The translations under genes were made by a program, and so were the position numbers. The notes beneath the pieces were generated by a model. That model was given only the letters and a program-made list of their open reading frames with translations. It searched no databases and was not told where the DNA came from. Positions 28,311 through 36,943 of a stretch of DNA of 64,000 bases are shown piece by piece (within the stretch, counting starts at the first letter, position 1; each line of letters begins with the position of its first letter). Origin of the DNA: Antonospora locustae. Lineage: Eukaryota > Microsporidia. The stretch spans positions 62,001 to 126,000 of the forward strand of contig CM017461.1 of NCBI GenBank assembly GCA_007674295.1, written 5' to 3'.

Positions 28311-28612
28311 TAGACACAAGCTCTTATTCGAAAATTGTGCACTTCGGACGTGCCTCAGTAATGGATTCTCTGTTTGTTGAAGCGTTTTAGGTGTGCATGT
28401 GCCTATGAAGATGACATCGTCCATATTTGTGTATCGAATGCTAGCTAGTGCATACTCTTGAGAACCAAGCATGTGCAAAGTGCACAAGAATTGCCCATGT
28501 TGAGAATGACATGCAAAAAACTGAGTCGGTGGCATGTCTTAAAACCGCCTAGAGGTAAAGCCTAGATTACCACATGGGTATTAGAAAAGAACTATTACTT
28601 AATTGATCTAAA
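28311..28612. other. Intergenic stretch upstream of MCM5
   Basis: About 300 bases. A minus-strand frame (28287-28535) overlaps the end of the DUF167 gene. Its VIFIG segment faintly recalls the end of an Sm fold, but the rest does not, and it is not called. No RNA gene was recognised. Confidence 0.45.
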
Positions 28613-30607
28613 ATGTATCCCATGAACTGGGACGAGGACAGGATTACCAGCATTGACTTGATAACGAACGAGACAGCATTTGATGATGCGTATATAAAGA
28701 CATTGTTTCTGTCTTTTGTGGAGGAGTTTCGCCTCGAAGACGACTACATCTATAGAAATATTTTTGGGTCAGTTGTGACCATAAACATCGACCATGTTTC
28801 TCTTTTCAATAATGCGCTTTCACACGTGTTGCTTAAGCACCCATTGAAAACTCTGAAGCTCTTTGAAAAGGCATTGGAAAGCAAGTACTGTAGAACAATA
28901 ACAGTTCGCCTGATAAGCACCAGAAACTTGAACCCCATCGGCTCCATAACATCTGTGCACATAAACAGCATTATTCGTGTAAGGGGAATTGTGGTGTCGG
29001 CCGGACCTGTTTTTGTCAAGCCTTCTTCGCTGTATCTTGTGTGCAAGACATGTCTGTCGCAGAGATGGGTAAGCGATGTGATTCCGCGGACATGCAATGC
29101 AGAATGTGGTCTTGATCCCTACAACTTGGTTGCGGAAAAGTCAGTGGTCAGCGATTCACAGTACGCAAAGCTACAGGAAGAGCAGAGATCAGACTTCACA
29201 AGACACATCACACTCTTTTTTGAAAATGACTTGGTTAACCGTGTGGCGCCTGGTGTTGTTATAACAGTGACTGGAATCTACACAAAAAACGAAAACTTCT
29301 GCTTCATAAAAGTGCTGGGCCTGGAGCAGGAACGAGACAAACTTACAACATACTTCTCGATTGACGAGGAGAGCATGCTTACCAAAATATCTAAAGAGCA
29401 GATAGTTAGATCGATTGCACCGTCAGTGTACGGAAACCACGATGTGAAAAAGATGTTGGCGTGTCTTTTGTTTGGTGGAACGCCCAAGGAAAAGTACAAC
29501 ACACGCATAAGAGGATCCATCAATGTTCTTCTTCTGGGAGACCCTGGTATTGCAAAAAGCCAGATGCTGAAGTTTGTTGCAAAAGTGTCGCCGATAGGTG
29601 TATACACATCTGGAAAGGGAAGCTCTGCAGCTGGACTCACGGCAAGTGTCTTGAGGGACAAACAGGGGTTCTACCTCGAGGGCGGTGCTCTTGTGCTTGC
29701 TGACGAGGGTGTGTGCTGCATCGACGAGTTCGACAAGATGAATTACGACGACCAGGTTGCGATACACGAGGCGATGGAACAGCAGACAATAAGCATTTCC
29801 AAGGCAGGGATAACAACTGTGCTGAACAGCAGAACAAGCGTTCTTGCAGCAGCAAACCCTGTATTTGGGAGATACGATGAGTTTAAGTCTCCTGGAGACA
29901 ATCTTAGCTTTGGGTCAACAATTCTGAGTCGCTTTGATGCGATCTTTCTGATGAAAGATGCAGCTGATGGCGATGCAGACAGAGCGATGGCAAGACATGT
30001 GCTCCATGTGCACACTTCAGATGCAAGCGATCGCAGTCGAGACTCAGGGGTACATGGCATTTCCGAGGACATTCTTCCAATTGAGGTGCTGAGAAGGTTC
30101 ATACAATATGCACGGCAGAAAATCAAACCTGTTTTACAGCGAGATGCTGGTGAGAAGCTTTTGAAGTTTTATGTCGAAACACGAAAAAAAGTAAGGTCTG
30201 TGGAGGGACTAATGAAGGAGAGGTCTGCCATTCCCATCACGGTACGGCAGCTTGAGGCCATAATACGCATAAGCGAGAGCTTAGCAAAGATGAGTCTGCG
30301 ACATGACGTCATGGAAGAGGACATCGATGAGGCTATTCGGCTTTTCACTGTGTCGACAATGAATGCTGTGTCCCAGGGCCACTACTGCGAGGGCATGATA
30401 CGCACTGACTTTCAGTCGATAATTGAGCAGATAAGCGAAGAGGTCAAGCGTCTCTTGCCAATTGGAAGTGCGAAGCTATACAATAGCATTCTGAACCATT
30501 GTGCAGGGTACGAGCCAGGAATGGTGGCAAAGGCCGTTGACTTTCTGGTGAAGACCGGCAAGCTTGTTCTAAAGGACAACAGCAGAATAGTTGTGAGAGT
30601 TCCTTGA
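28613..30607 (+). CDS. MCM5: MCM5 replicative helicase subunit
   Basis: MCM5 is part of the MCM2-7 hexamer. The 664-residue protein has the zinc finger CKTC...CNAEC, the AAA core SVYGNHDVKKMLACLLFGG, Walker A GDPGIAKS, Walker B LADEGVCCIDEFDKM, and the arginine finger in STILSRFDAIFLM. The KFVAKVSPIGVYTSGKGSSAAGLTASV segment is MCM5-type. A C-terminal winged-helix region follows. It is shorter than yeast MCM5 (775) mainly at the N terminus. Confidence 0.95.
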   Translation: MYPMNWDEDRITSIDLITNETAFDDAYIKTLFLSFVEEFRLEDDYIYRNIFGSVVTINIDHVSLFNNALSHVLLKHPLKTLKLFEKALESKYCRTITVRLISTRNLNPIGSITSVHINSIIRVRGIVVSAGPVFVKPSSLYLVCKTCLSQRWVSDVIPRTCNAECGLDPYNLVAEKSVVSDSQYAKLQEEQRSDFTRHITLFFENDLVNRVAPGVVITVTGIYTKNENFCFIKVLGLEQERDKLTTYFSIDEESMLTKISKEQIVRSIAPSVYGNHDVKKMLACLLFGGTPKEKYNTRIRGSINVLLLGDPGIAKSQMLKFVAKVSPIGVYTSGKGSSAAGLTASVLRDKQGFYLEGGALVLADEGVCCIDEFDKMNYDDQVAIHEAMEQQTISISKAGITTVLNSRTSVLAAANPVFGRYDEFKSPGDNLSFGSTILSRFDAIFLMKDAADGDADRAMARHVLHVHTSDASDRSRDSGVHGISEDILPIEVLRRFIQYARQKIKPVLQRDAGEKLLKFYVETRKKVRSVEGLMKERSAIPITVRQLEAIIRISESLAKMSLRHDVMEEDIDEAIRLFTVSTMNAVSQGHYCEGMIRTDFQSIIEQISEEVKRLLPIGSAKLYNSILNHCAGYEPGMVAKAVDFLVKTGKLVLKDNSRIVVRVP

Positions 30608-30662
30608 CTTTAGCAGACTATAGCAGGCGTTTTAGCAGATATTGTTTATATACATGCACCCT

Positions 30663-31880
30663 ATGAACGGAGTCAAGATCAGAATTAAAGGACCACGTGT
30701 CAAAAGTCTAAGCTTCGAACAGCTTCAAGCAGCTGTTTTATGGATATACGGACATGTTCATGCAGGAAGGACGCGGTCTCCCTCATTCTTCAGCATTCAT
30801 AACCGTGAATCTCTCAGGTCTACAAACCTCGTATTTGTTTCTAGTCAAGGCGAGTCACGCAGTTCTGATAGCTCTGCCTTTATGAATAGTATATACAACG
30901 ATCCTGAAAAACGAGGCCTTCGTCTCCAAGAACACATTTCACTTGAGGAGGCAAGGAGGCTAATTCTATCAAGCATCGACAGATCACAAATAGACCACAG
31001 ATGTGCCGTACTAACTCGAGAAAATACACAGAAGTTCATGATTAGAAACACAAGATTGGTATACAACAGCTACGGGCAGCATGTGACAAACAGCTTGTCC
31101 TTGCTGAGTATTGACAACTCCTCTTTAATGCGATTCTCGGACACTACTGCGCATTGGCTTGTTTCGATGGACTGCGAGATGGTTGAGACAAAGACTGGGC
31201 ATGAGGTTGGGAGGGTGTCTGTTGTTGACCATCAGGGTAATGTGCTGTATGACAAATGCGTCAAACCAAGGAACCCTGTTGTGGACTTTCTTACAAAGTA
31301 TAGCGGACTGAATGAGTCTATACTGTCATCGGAAAACACGCTTGAGAAAGTGCACGAAGACCTGCAAAAGATTATAGGAAAAGACACGATAATTCTTGGG
31401 CACTCGCTAGAAAGTGACCTTGCAGCTCTCCAGATATATCACGAAAAGATCATTGACACGTCACACCTGTTTATCTCCCAAGATAGCAAGAAAGTGAAGT
31501 TGAAGAATCTTGTCTCTAGGTATCTCAAAGATGAGATTCAAAAGAAATCACACTGTTCTATAGAGGACGCTATACAATGTCTATTTCTTTTGAAATATAA
31601 GGTAGAGGAATTCAGTCTTCTAGAAAGAAGCACTAGGGACCTGAACCTTAACGCAACAGTCAATCGCTTGAGAGTGGGCACTGTATGTGATGCGGAAATA
31701 ATGTATATGAAAGTCAGGCATGCAAATGACCTTGCCAACTTTTTCAAAAACAAGAATCTTAACATAGTCCTTGTGACACAGAAGGATGCGTTAGACATTC
31801 TTGAGATGCAGAGAAGAAACACCGACTCTGTCTTCATGTACTTCTACGAGGATGACAAAAAGATTTGCGTTGTAATATGA
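30663..31880 (+). CDS. REX1/RNH70-type 3'-5' RNA exonuclease
   Basis: The 405-residue protein has a DEDDh exonuclease domain. Exo I is SMDCEMVETKTGHEVGRVSVVD, Exo II lies in IILGHSLESDLAALQIYH, and Exo III in KKSHCSIEDAIQCLFLL. A KNLVSRYL helix follows Exo II as in REX1/RNH70/REXO proteins, which trim 5S rRNA, tRNA and snRNA ends. The 150-residue head is unassigned. ATG 30663 has CCCT directly before it; ATG 30654 is three codons upstream in the same frame. Confidence 0.85.
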   Translation: MNGVKIRIKGPRVKSLSFEQLQAAVLWIYGHVHAGRTRSPSFFSIHNRESLRSTNLVFVSSQGESRSSDSSAFMNSIYNDPEKRGLRLQEHISLEEARRLILSSIDRSQIDHRCAVLTRENTQKFMIRNTRLVYNSYGQHVTNSLSLLSIDNSSLMRFSDTTAHWLVSMDCEMVETKTGHEVGRVSVVDHQGNVLYDKCVKPRNPVVDFLTKYSGLNESILSSENTLEKVHEDLQKIIGKDTIILGHSLESDLAALQIYHEKIIDTSHLFISQDSKKVKLKNLVSRYLKDEIQKKSHCSIEDAIQCLFLLKYKVEEFSLLERSTRDLNLNATVNRLRVGTVCDAEIMYMKVRHANDLANFFKNKNLNIVLVTQKDALDILEMQRRNTDSVFMYFYEDDKKICVVI

Positions 31881-31972
31881 TTTTTAATGTGTGAGCATAC
31901 GCATTTCTGTTCTTATTATAAACAGTTTTACACAACTTTTGCAGTATCGCCTAGGTTCTAAATAGACCGAAC

Positions 31973-32806
31973 ATGCGGTCAAAACCTTCTCTCTGTACCA
32001 TGAATTGTGGCTACGAGAGAAGATGGAACTTAGAGCCCATGTTTTGTGCAGTTCTTTTAGCTGCATGTACTAGGACATGCCTGCATGAGTATGGTTATGA
32101 TCTCTACGAATTTCACTCTGAAGAGCAGCATGTTAAACTATATTCTCAAATAGAAGACATGTGTAAGCTCGTTGAAAAAAACCTTTACACTGAATCTGTG
32201 GACAGAGAGCTAAAACTTAACATGACACAAAGCAGTAGCATTTTTAATCTGAGAGATGGAGAGAGCCTTGTAGCATGCGTATCCATAACGAGAAGCAAGT
32301 ACTTTGGTGTAAAAAACGAATGGATTAGTATGGCAACTAAACCCGAAGATGTTACGTGCTACGATGTTCTGGAAATATATTCGTTTGTTGTGAACGAGAG
32401 TTACCGCGGAAAGGGTATTGCAGGTATGTTTCTAAGTACGGCTATAGAACACATGAGAGAGCGATATTCTTTGGGCGAAAACACGTACTTAGGTTTGCAC
32501 CTAAATCCCAGAGATAAAATGATGTGGTTTTCATTTGCAATGTACTTGAAGTACGGCTTCAGATGGGCTCGTATTTGCAGGTACGGTCCTTCCGATATGA
32601 AGTTCTATGGAGACAGAATTGCACAGCTTGAGTATCCGCTCAAGACTGCGATGGATGTGATATTAGGGAAGAAAAGTGGCAGCTATGTGGCTTTGTACAC
32701 ACGGATAAAGTATTTTAGAAAGGAAAAGCCCTGTGTGGAGATGAAGGACGCAATAATGGTGGGGAAGTTGTTGCAGAAATCGTTGAGGGTTGATGAAAAA
32801 TTGTAA
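31973..32806 (+). CDS. GNAT-family N-acetyltransferase with hydrophobic N terminus
   Basis: The 277-residue protein has a GNAT core: EIYSFVVNESYRGKGIAGMFLSTAIEHMRERY, in which R-G-K-G-I-A-G is the acetyl-CoA P-loop, followed by YLGLHLNPRDKMMWFSFAMYLKYGFRWARI. The N-terminal 40 residues contain FCAVLLAACTRTCLHEYGYDLY, which could act as a signal anchor or signal peptide. If so, the enzyme acts in the secretory route, which is unusual. The acceptor substrate is unknown. Confidence 0.7.
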   Translation: MRSKPSLCTMNCGYERRWNLEPMFCAVLLAACTRTCLHEYGYDLYEFHSEEQHVKLYSQIEDMCKLVEKNLYTESVDRELKLNMTQSSSIFNLRDGESLVACVSITRSKYFGVKNEWISMATKPEDVTCYDVLEIYSFVVNESYRGKGIAGMFLSTAIEHMRERYSLGENTYLGLHLNPRDKMMWFSFAMYLKYGFRWARICRYGPSDMKFYGDRIAQLEYPLKTAMDVILGKKSGSYVALYTRIKYFRKEKPCVEMKDAIMVGKLLQKSLRVDEKL

Positions 32807-33040
32807 ATGCACTTATCTTCATGTTTTTAGTGCCGAAACTGATAATATACAGTTGAGAAACGGTAAATCGTCAGGCTCTGTTCTACAAAGCATGCTGTGC
32901 TTCATCCAGACTGATAATGCATGCACCTCAAACGTGTTTCATCAGTCCTTACGTTGCACATGCGCTATACTGCGCGAGAAATCAAAGTCCGGGAGCTGAA
33001 ACAAAAAAGGTTGAAACAATGCTCTGAAACTGGTTTTGAA

Positions 33041-33709
33041 ATGCGAATACATAAAAGAGGGTTCAGTAGCAGTCACATGTACACGCGAGCCGCAGCGGTT
33101 TACGCCATTTTTAGCGTTTTTTTAGCGTTGAGCAGAGGAAGGGACGACTCTGCTAGCGGTGACAAAAACGGCAGCAGCGATAAGAAGGACATCCAGACAC
33201 TTGAAGCTCCGTCGGGAAGCAAGGAAGACAACATGTGCGATGGAATACTTTCAGGCGTCAACCCAATTGTAGATGCCAAGTGTGCTACTGCTTACAAAGT
33301 TGAGATATCGGAGAAGGATAGGATACACAAACATGTCAGCCCCGCTTGCACGGAGGTAGTTGCGGAGGCCAAGAACAGGGGTCTTGTGCCGATTGCGATA
33401 TTTTCCATATTCTCTTCTCCTGGAAGCGAGGACATGTCCAAGAGCATGCCGGTTAACCTCAATGCCCTAGTGAGCAGCCTCTTCTATAATGCGGCAAAGG
33501 ATGATTCCAACACTGAAAACGGTGGATATGTGTTTCTGAAGGGTGCTGTAGCAGACGCATTTGAGGGAGAGGGCGACAAGAAAAACAAGAAGGACGACAC
33601 CAAGGACAAGGACAAGGATAGGGACAGAGAGGAATTGGAGGAAAATGAAGAAAACAATGAGGTGGATGAGAATGACGAAGGCAGCAAACCTTCAAGGCTA
33701 AAGAGATGA
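33041..33709 (+). CDS. Secreted protein with acidic/basic low-complexity tail
   Basis: The 222-residue protein has a signal peptide around MYTRAAAVYAIFSVFLALSRG (second ATG 33077 gives the same). The middle contains three cysteines (NMCDGIL, AKCATAY, PACTEVV) and a hydrophobic GLVPIAIFSIFSSPGS stretch. The last 55 residues are Lys/Asp/Glu-rich (KKNKKDDTKDKDKDRDREELEENEE). No family is recognised. Spore wall, polar tube or host-directed roles are all possible guesses. Confidence 0.6.
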   Translation: MRIHKRGFSSSHMYTRAAAVYAIFSVFLALSRGRDDSASGDKNGSSDKKDIQTLEAPSGSKEDNMCDGILSGVNPIVDAKCATAYKVEISEKDRIHKHVSPACTEVVAEAKNRGLVPIAIFSIFSSPGSEDMSKSMPVNLNALVSSLFYNAAKDDSNTENGGYVFLKGAVADAFEGEGDKKNKKDDTKDKDKDRDREELEENEENNEVDENDEGSKPSRLKR

Positions 33710-33860
33710 TCTTCACCAAGCCAATTACTAGTGAAGAAACGGATTGATAATTAAATGGCCTGATTCTTTGTCTTCATCTCAAAGTATGCTGTGAGCTTTT
33801 GGTACATGGTCTGTCAACAAAGACCTACAAAAAACAAAATACACAGCCCATAATCCTATA

Positions 33861-34763
33861 ATGGCCAAGCGTGACTCAAACATCAGGCTGGGCCCAAAGG
33901 GGCTTCGAAACAAGGGAAATTTTTGCTTTCTCAATGCTACCATGCAGTGCATTCTGTCGCAGATTGACCTGACTACCTTCTACTCAACGTCAGCTTTCAG
34001 CACCGACCAGCATGCTTCGAAGAGCTTGCAGGAGTTCATACAGCTCTTTAGATCACCAGACGACGTTGTTGTACCGGAGGGTTTTATACAGCAGCTGCGC
34101 GGAAGCATCAAGATTCTAAACGGAAGGCAGCAGGACAGCCACGAGTTTCTGCTGAGCCTTATTCATCTACTTTTCAAAGATCTGGAGCACTATAACAAGG
34201 AGGTATATGGTGACATGCAAGAGTTTCGCAGGGTGCAAGAAAAGAACTTTGTTGCTAACATGTTCTATGGAATGCTTCAAACAAGCGTGACATGCAACAC
34301 GTGTTTGAAGAGGCTGAAGTGTCTTCACCACTTCTCAACCTTGTCTCTCAACGTCTTTTCGGACATTACTGCAGGTCTTAAGTTCTTCACACAGGAGAAC
34401 TATCTTGAGAAGGATAACAGATGGATGTGCGAAAGCTGCAAGGCTTCCAAAAGCTCCAAGCACAAAATTGACATTATAGACTATCCAAAAGTACTTGTGG
34501 TGCATCTGATGCGGTTCGACGGTGAGTATCGAAAAGATAACAGAGGAGTTAACATAGAAGAGATGCTTGTCTTGGATGGTAACGTTTACGAGGTTTTTGG
34601 GATTGTATGCCACAGCGGCGTCCTCAACAGCGGACACTACATTGCATATGCTAAAAGACTTGGAACGTGGTATTGCTTTGACGACGAACACGTATCCAAG
34701 CTTGCATCTGGAGCGCCTCTAAAAGGCTCAAGTGCCTATCTTATATTTTATCAGAGAAAATAA
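33861..34763 (+). CDS. Ubiquitin-specific protease (USP family)
   Basis: The 300-residue deubiquitinase has the Cys box GLRNKGNFCFLNATMQC, a QQDSHEFLLSLIHLL segment, paired cysteines CNTC...CESC of the USP zinc site, and the His box CHSGVLNSGHYIAYAK followed by YCFDDEHV. It is close to a minimal USP core, with no accessory domains, so the specific orthologue is uncertain. CCC lies 14 bases before ATG 33861. Confidence 0.93.
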   Translation: MAKRDSNIRLGPKGLRNKGNFCFLNATMQCILSQIDLTTFYSTSAFSTDQHASKSLQEFIQLFRSPDDVVVPEGFIQQLRGSIKILNGRQQDSHEFLLSLIHLLFKDLEHYNKEVYGDMQEFRRVQEKNFVANMFYGMLQTSVTCNTCLKRLKCLHHFSTLSLNVFSDITAGLKFFTQENYLEKDNRWMCESCKASKSSKHKIDIIDYPKVLVVHLMRFDGEYRKDNRGVNIEEMLVLDGNVYEVFGIVCHSGVLNSGHYIAYAKRLGTWYCFDDEHVSKLASGAPLKGSSAYLIFYQRK

Positions 34764-34829
34764 ACTGTCCAAATTTTAATTGCATTACATATATGCAAAA
34801 CAGCACAGTTCTGCTCTGCAATTATTATG

Positions 34830-35606
34830 CTATTCCCAAAAACTGATGTTTTGGTTATTGTGCGAGTCTAGGCTCTCTATATACTCGCACAACCTGTGTT
34901 TCAGTAAAAGGCTGTAGTCCTTCTGTCTATGCGCATCACTTGCGCCTACAACAAAGACATCCCTGCCAACATAATTATCTATTATGAATGAATAGTCTGT
35001 CTGTGTGCCGCTAAAGCTGTCTATGGTACTCATGCCTAGCCTTTTCACATCCCTTTTATTCGCATTTTCAACCCTCTTGCCGCTCTTCTGAACATCTGCG
35101 CGATTTCTTCTTGTTGTGCAGTGGCTATCTGATGTATTTTGCATGCGGATTCTACCCTCTGTGCGTGAAGAGGTTTGCGATTCATTTGCAGACTTTTCCC
35201 TTTGCTTTTCACGGCTTTTGTCTTTTCTGGATTGCTTTTCTACAATTACACTCTCACCAAGAATGTTTTTTGTCCTCTTCTTCTTTGTCTGTCCCTGTTT
35301 TTTGCTGTCTGCAGAGGACATGCCTTGCTTTTCACTTTCACTTGCGAGGCTTGATTCGTTTTGGTCTCTTCTTTTGTGCTGTCGTGACGCCCTTCTGCGC
35401 TTTCCCTCCCTGCATGATGATGCATCCTCTTCTGTACTCATTTCTGCACCTTTATTGGAGCCATTACTTTCGCTCTCACAATCAGAACTATTACTTATTT
35501 CTGTCTGTGCAGAAACGCTAAATGTGGTTTTTGGGGACCTGGTCTTTTTTGTGTTTCTTCTTAATGGCGAAAGAATGAATCCGATGACCCTTTGTACACA
35601 CCCCAT
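34830..35606 (-). CDS. Charged low-complexity protein with N-terminal MGC (possible lipid anchor)
   Basis: The 258-residue protein begins MGCVQRVIGFILSPLRRNTKK. The MGC start is the classic pattern for N-myristoylation at Gly2 plus palmitoylation at Cys3, here followed by a hydrophobic/basic segment. The middle is Ser/Lys/Arg/Glu-rich and probably disordered. The last 65 residues look folded (TDYSFIIDNYVGRDVFVVGASDAHRQKDYSLLLKHRLCEYI). No family is recognised. Lipid modification is a prediction only. Confidence 0.6.
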   Translation of the reverse strand: MGCVQRVIGFILSPLRRNTKKTRSPKTTFSVSAQTEISNSSDCESESNGSNKGAEMSTEEDASSCREGKRRRASRQHKRRDQNESSLASESEKQGMSSADSKKQGQTKKKRTKNILGESVIVEKQSRKDKSREKQREKSANESQTSSRTEGRIRMQNTSDSHCTTRRNRADVQKSGKRVENANKRDVKRLGMSTIDSFSGTQTDYSFIIDNYVGRDVFVVGASDAHRQKDYSLLLKHRLCEYIESLDSHNNQNISFWE

Positions 35607-35716
35607 TCACTGCATCAAATCCCCTCTTACATATCTCCTTACTCAACCAATTGCATACAATTAGCTGAAAATGTATGCTGTGCACCAATAGCCTGTGGCG
35701 GTACACATTCTAGGTT

Positions 35717-36841
35717 TTGGACATCGCAGAAGTACCTGGCAAGGGAGTTCTATGTCTCTTCGCACTTTTATTGGTTTGTGCTGTTCCATTAAGTATTTCT
35801 CATTTTCGCAAAGTTTTTCTGTTTTGTAAATACATTGATGTATATGAAGAATTTATTTCAATTTATGCTTCACAGGCTACCGAAAATGACAGTAGGGAGC
35901 TTGTCATTATGAAGTGTGTCTCTGAGTCCACAAAATTGAATCGGTACAATTGCATCTGCAGACACCTTCGAGCTGGCATCGATGGTTTGCAGAGCAGAAG
36001 ACCTTCTGAGCTTTTTGTGGCACACATTCAATCCATTTCAAATAAAGACGGGTCGCACATTATCACCCCTCTTAGCATGAAAGAAGAAGCTGCAAGAATC
36101 ATACTGCCAGCATACACGCTGCTCAAACACGTGAGAAAAAGCAGTATACTTAAAAGCAACTGGTACACAAAGGTCTCTATTGGGCCAGCTCTAATTATTG
36201 TATTTTCTTTTATGACATTTGTAGGAATCAGACAAACAAGAATATCAAACACGATTTTGTTTACCGAAATACTGTATTCTGGATATCTGCGTGTTGTTGA
36301 GAAGATAATGGCCACGTCTCAGACAGATGAGCAGGTAGTATTCTTTTTCTTCAGCACCAAGTCGCTCTTGCCCCTTAAGAGCTTGCTGGTGCAGCACGAA
36401 AAAAACACTCTAGTTGCCCTATTTGCAGCGTCGTGCATATTTGGATATCTTAGTGTGTACATAATGAAAATCGGAAGGCTGCTGCTCAGCATTCTTGTTG
36501 TGCTGTATGTGAGAGACAGTGGATGGTTCAAACAGACGTTAGAGGCCCTGAATATAGACCTTTTATTTTTTGAGGTGGCGATTCACCTTGCGTTGTTGAT
36601 TGCGGCATTCTTAGTAATGGGGTACGTTGTCAAGTTCTTCTGGGCGGTTCTTTTATCCTTTGTTGGCTCGATGTCTCTTACCGTTGTTCTCCAGGACACG
36701 CTGGGCGTTAGGGTTGAGGCTGAAACGCTTTTTGATGAGTCAAAGTCTTGGCTTGTGGTTGGGCCGGGAAACCCTGCAATGCTCTTCGTATTTTCGTTTT
36801 TCCTTCTAGGAATGGTATCTCAGTTCATGATTCTGAAGTAG
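35717..36841 (+). CDS. Multispan membrane protein, family unknown, start unresolved
   Basis: Up to 374 residues with five to seven hydrophobic segments: GVLCLFALLLVCAVPL, VSIGPALIIVFSFMTFVGI, TLVALFAASCIFGYLSVYIM, IHLALLIAAFLVMGYVVKFFW and NPAMLFVFSFFLLGMVSQF. The open frame starts at a TTG (35717) and has no ATG until 35906, which would lose the first hydrophobic segment. A short first exon or a non-ATG start is possible, but no convincing intron was found. Confidence 0.6.
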   Translation: MDIAEVPGKGVLCLFALLLVCAVPLSISHFRKVFLFCKYIDVYEEFISIYASQATENDSRELVIMKCVSESTKLNRYNCICRHLRAGIDGLQSRRPSELFVAHIQSISNKDGSHIITPLSMKEEAARIILPAYTLLKHVRKSSILKSNWYTKVSIGPALIIVFSFMTFVGIRQTRISNTILFTEILYSGYLRVVEKIMATSQTDEQVVFFFFSTKSLLPLKSLLVQHEKNTLVALFAASCIFGYLSVYIMKIGRLLLSILVVLYVRDSGWFKQTLEALNIDLLFFEVAIHLALLIAAFLVMGYVVKFFWAVLLSFVGSMSLTVVLQDTLGVRVEAETLFDESKSWLVVGPGNPAMLFVFSFFLLGMVSQFMILK

Positions 36842-36943
36842 AAGCAGTGCAATTTATACAACTCGGATTAAAGTATAGTTTCTTCTTGTGCACATACTAC
36901 TATCATAGCCCAAATACTTATTGTTAACAAAACAATCGTACAC

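Noticed and set aside
27971..28342. N-terminal extension of separase by 124 residues
   Set aside because: It would cover the divergent DUF167 gene; codons there are the antisense of that gene.
28287..28535. Minus-strand frame with a faint Sm-like end
   Set aside because: Overlaps the DUF167 coding end, lacks the first Sm motif and has no C-run signal. A possible 22-base intron just upstream (GTAATC...CTAG) would lead straight to a stop.
35116..35664. Hydrophobic 182-residue plus-strand frame
   Set aside because: Antisense to the low-complexity basic MGC protein; Leu/Ser/Phe content follows from reversed Lys/Arg/Glu codons.
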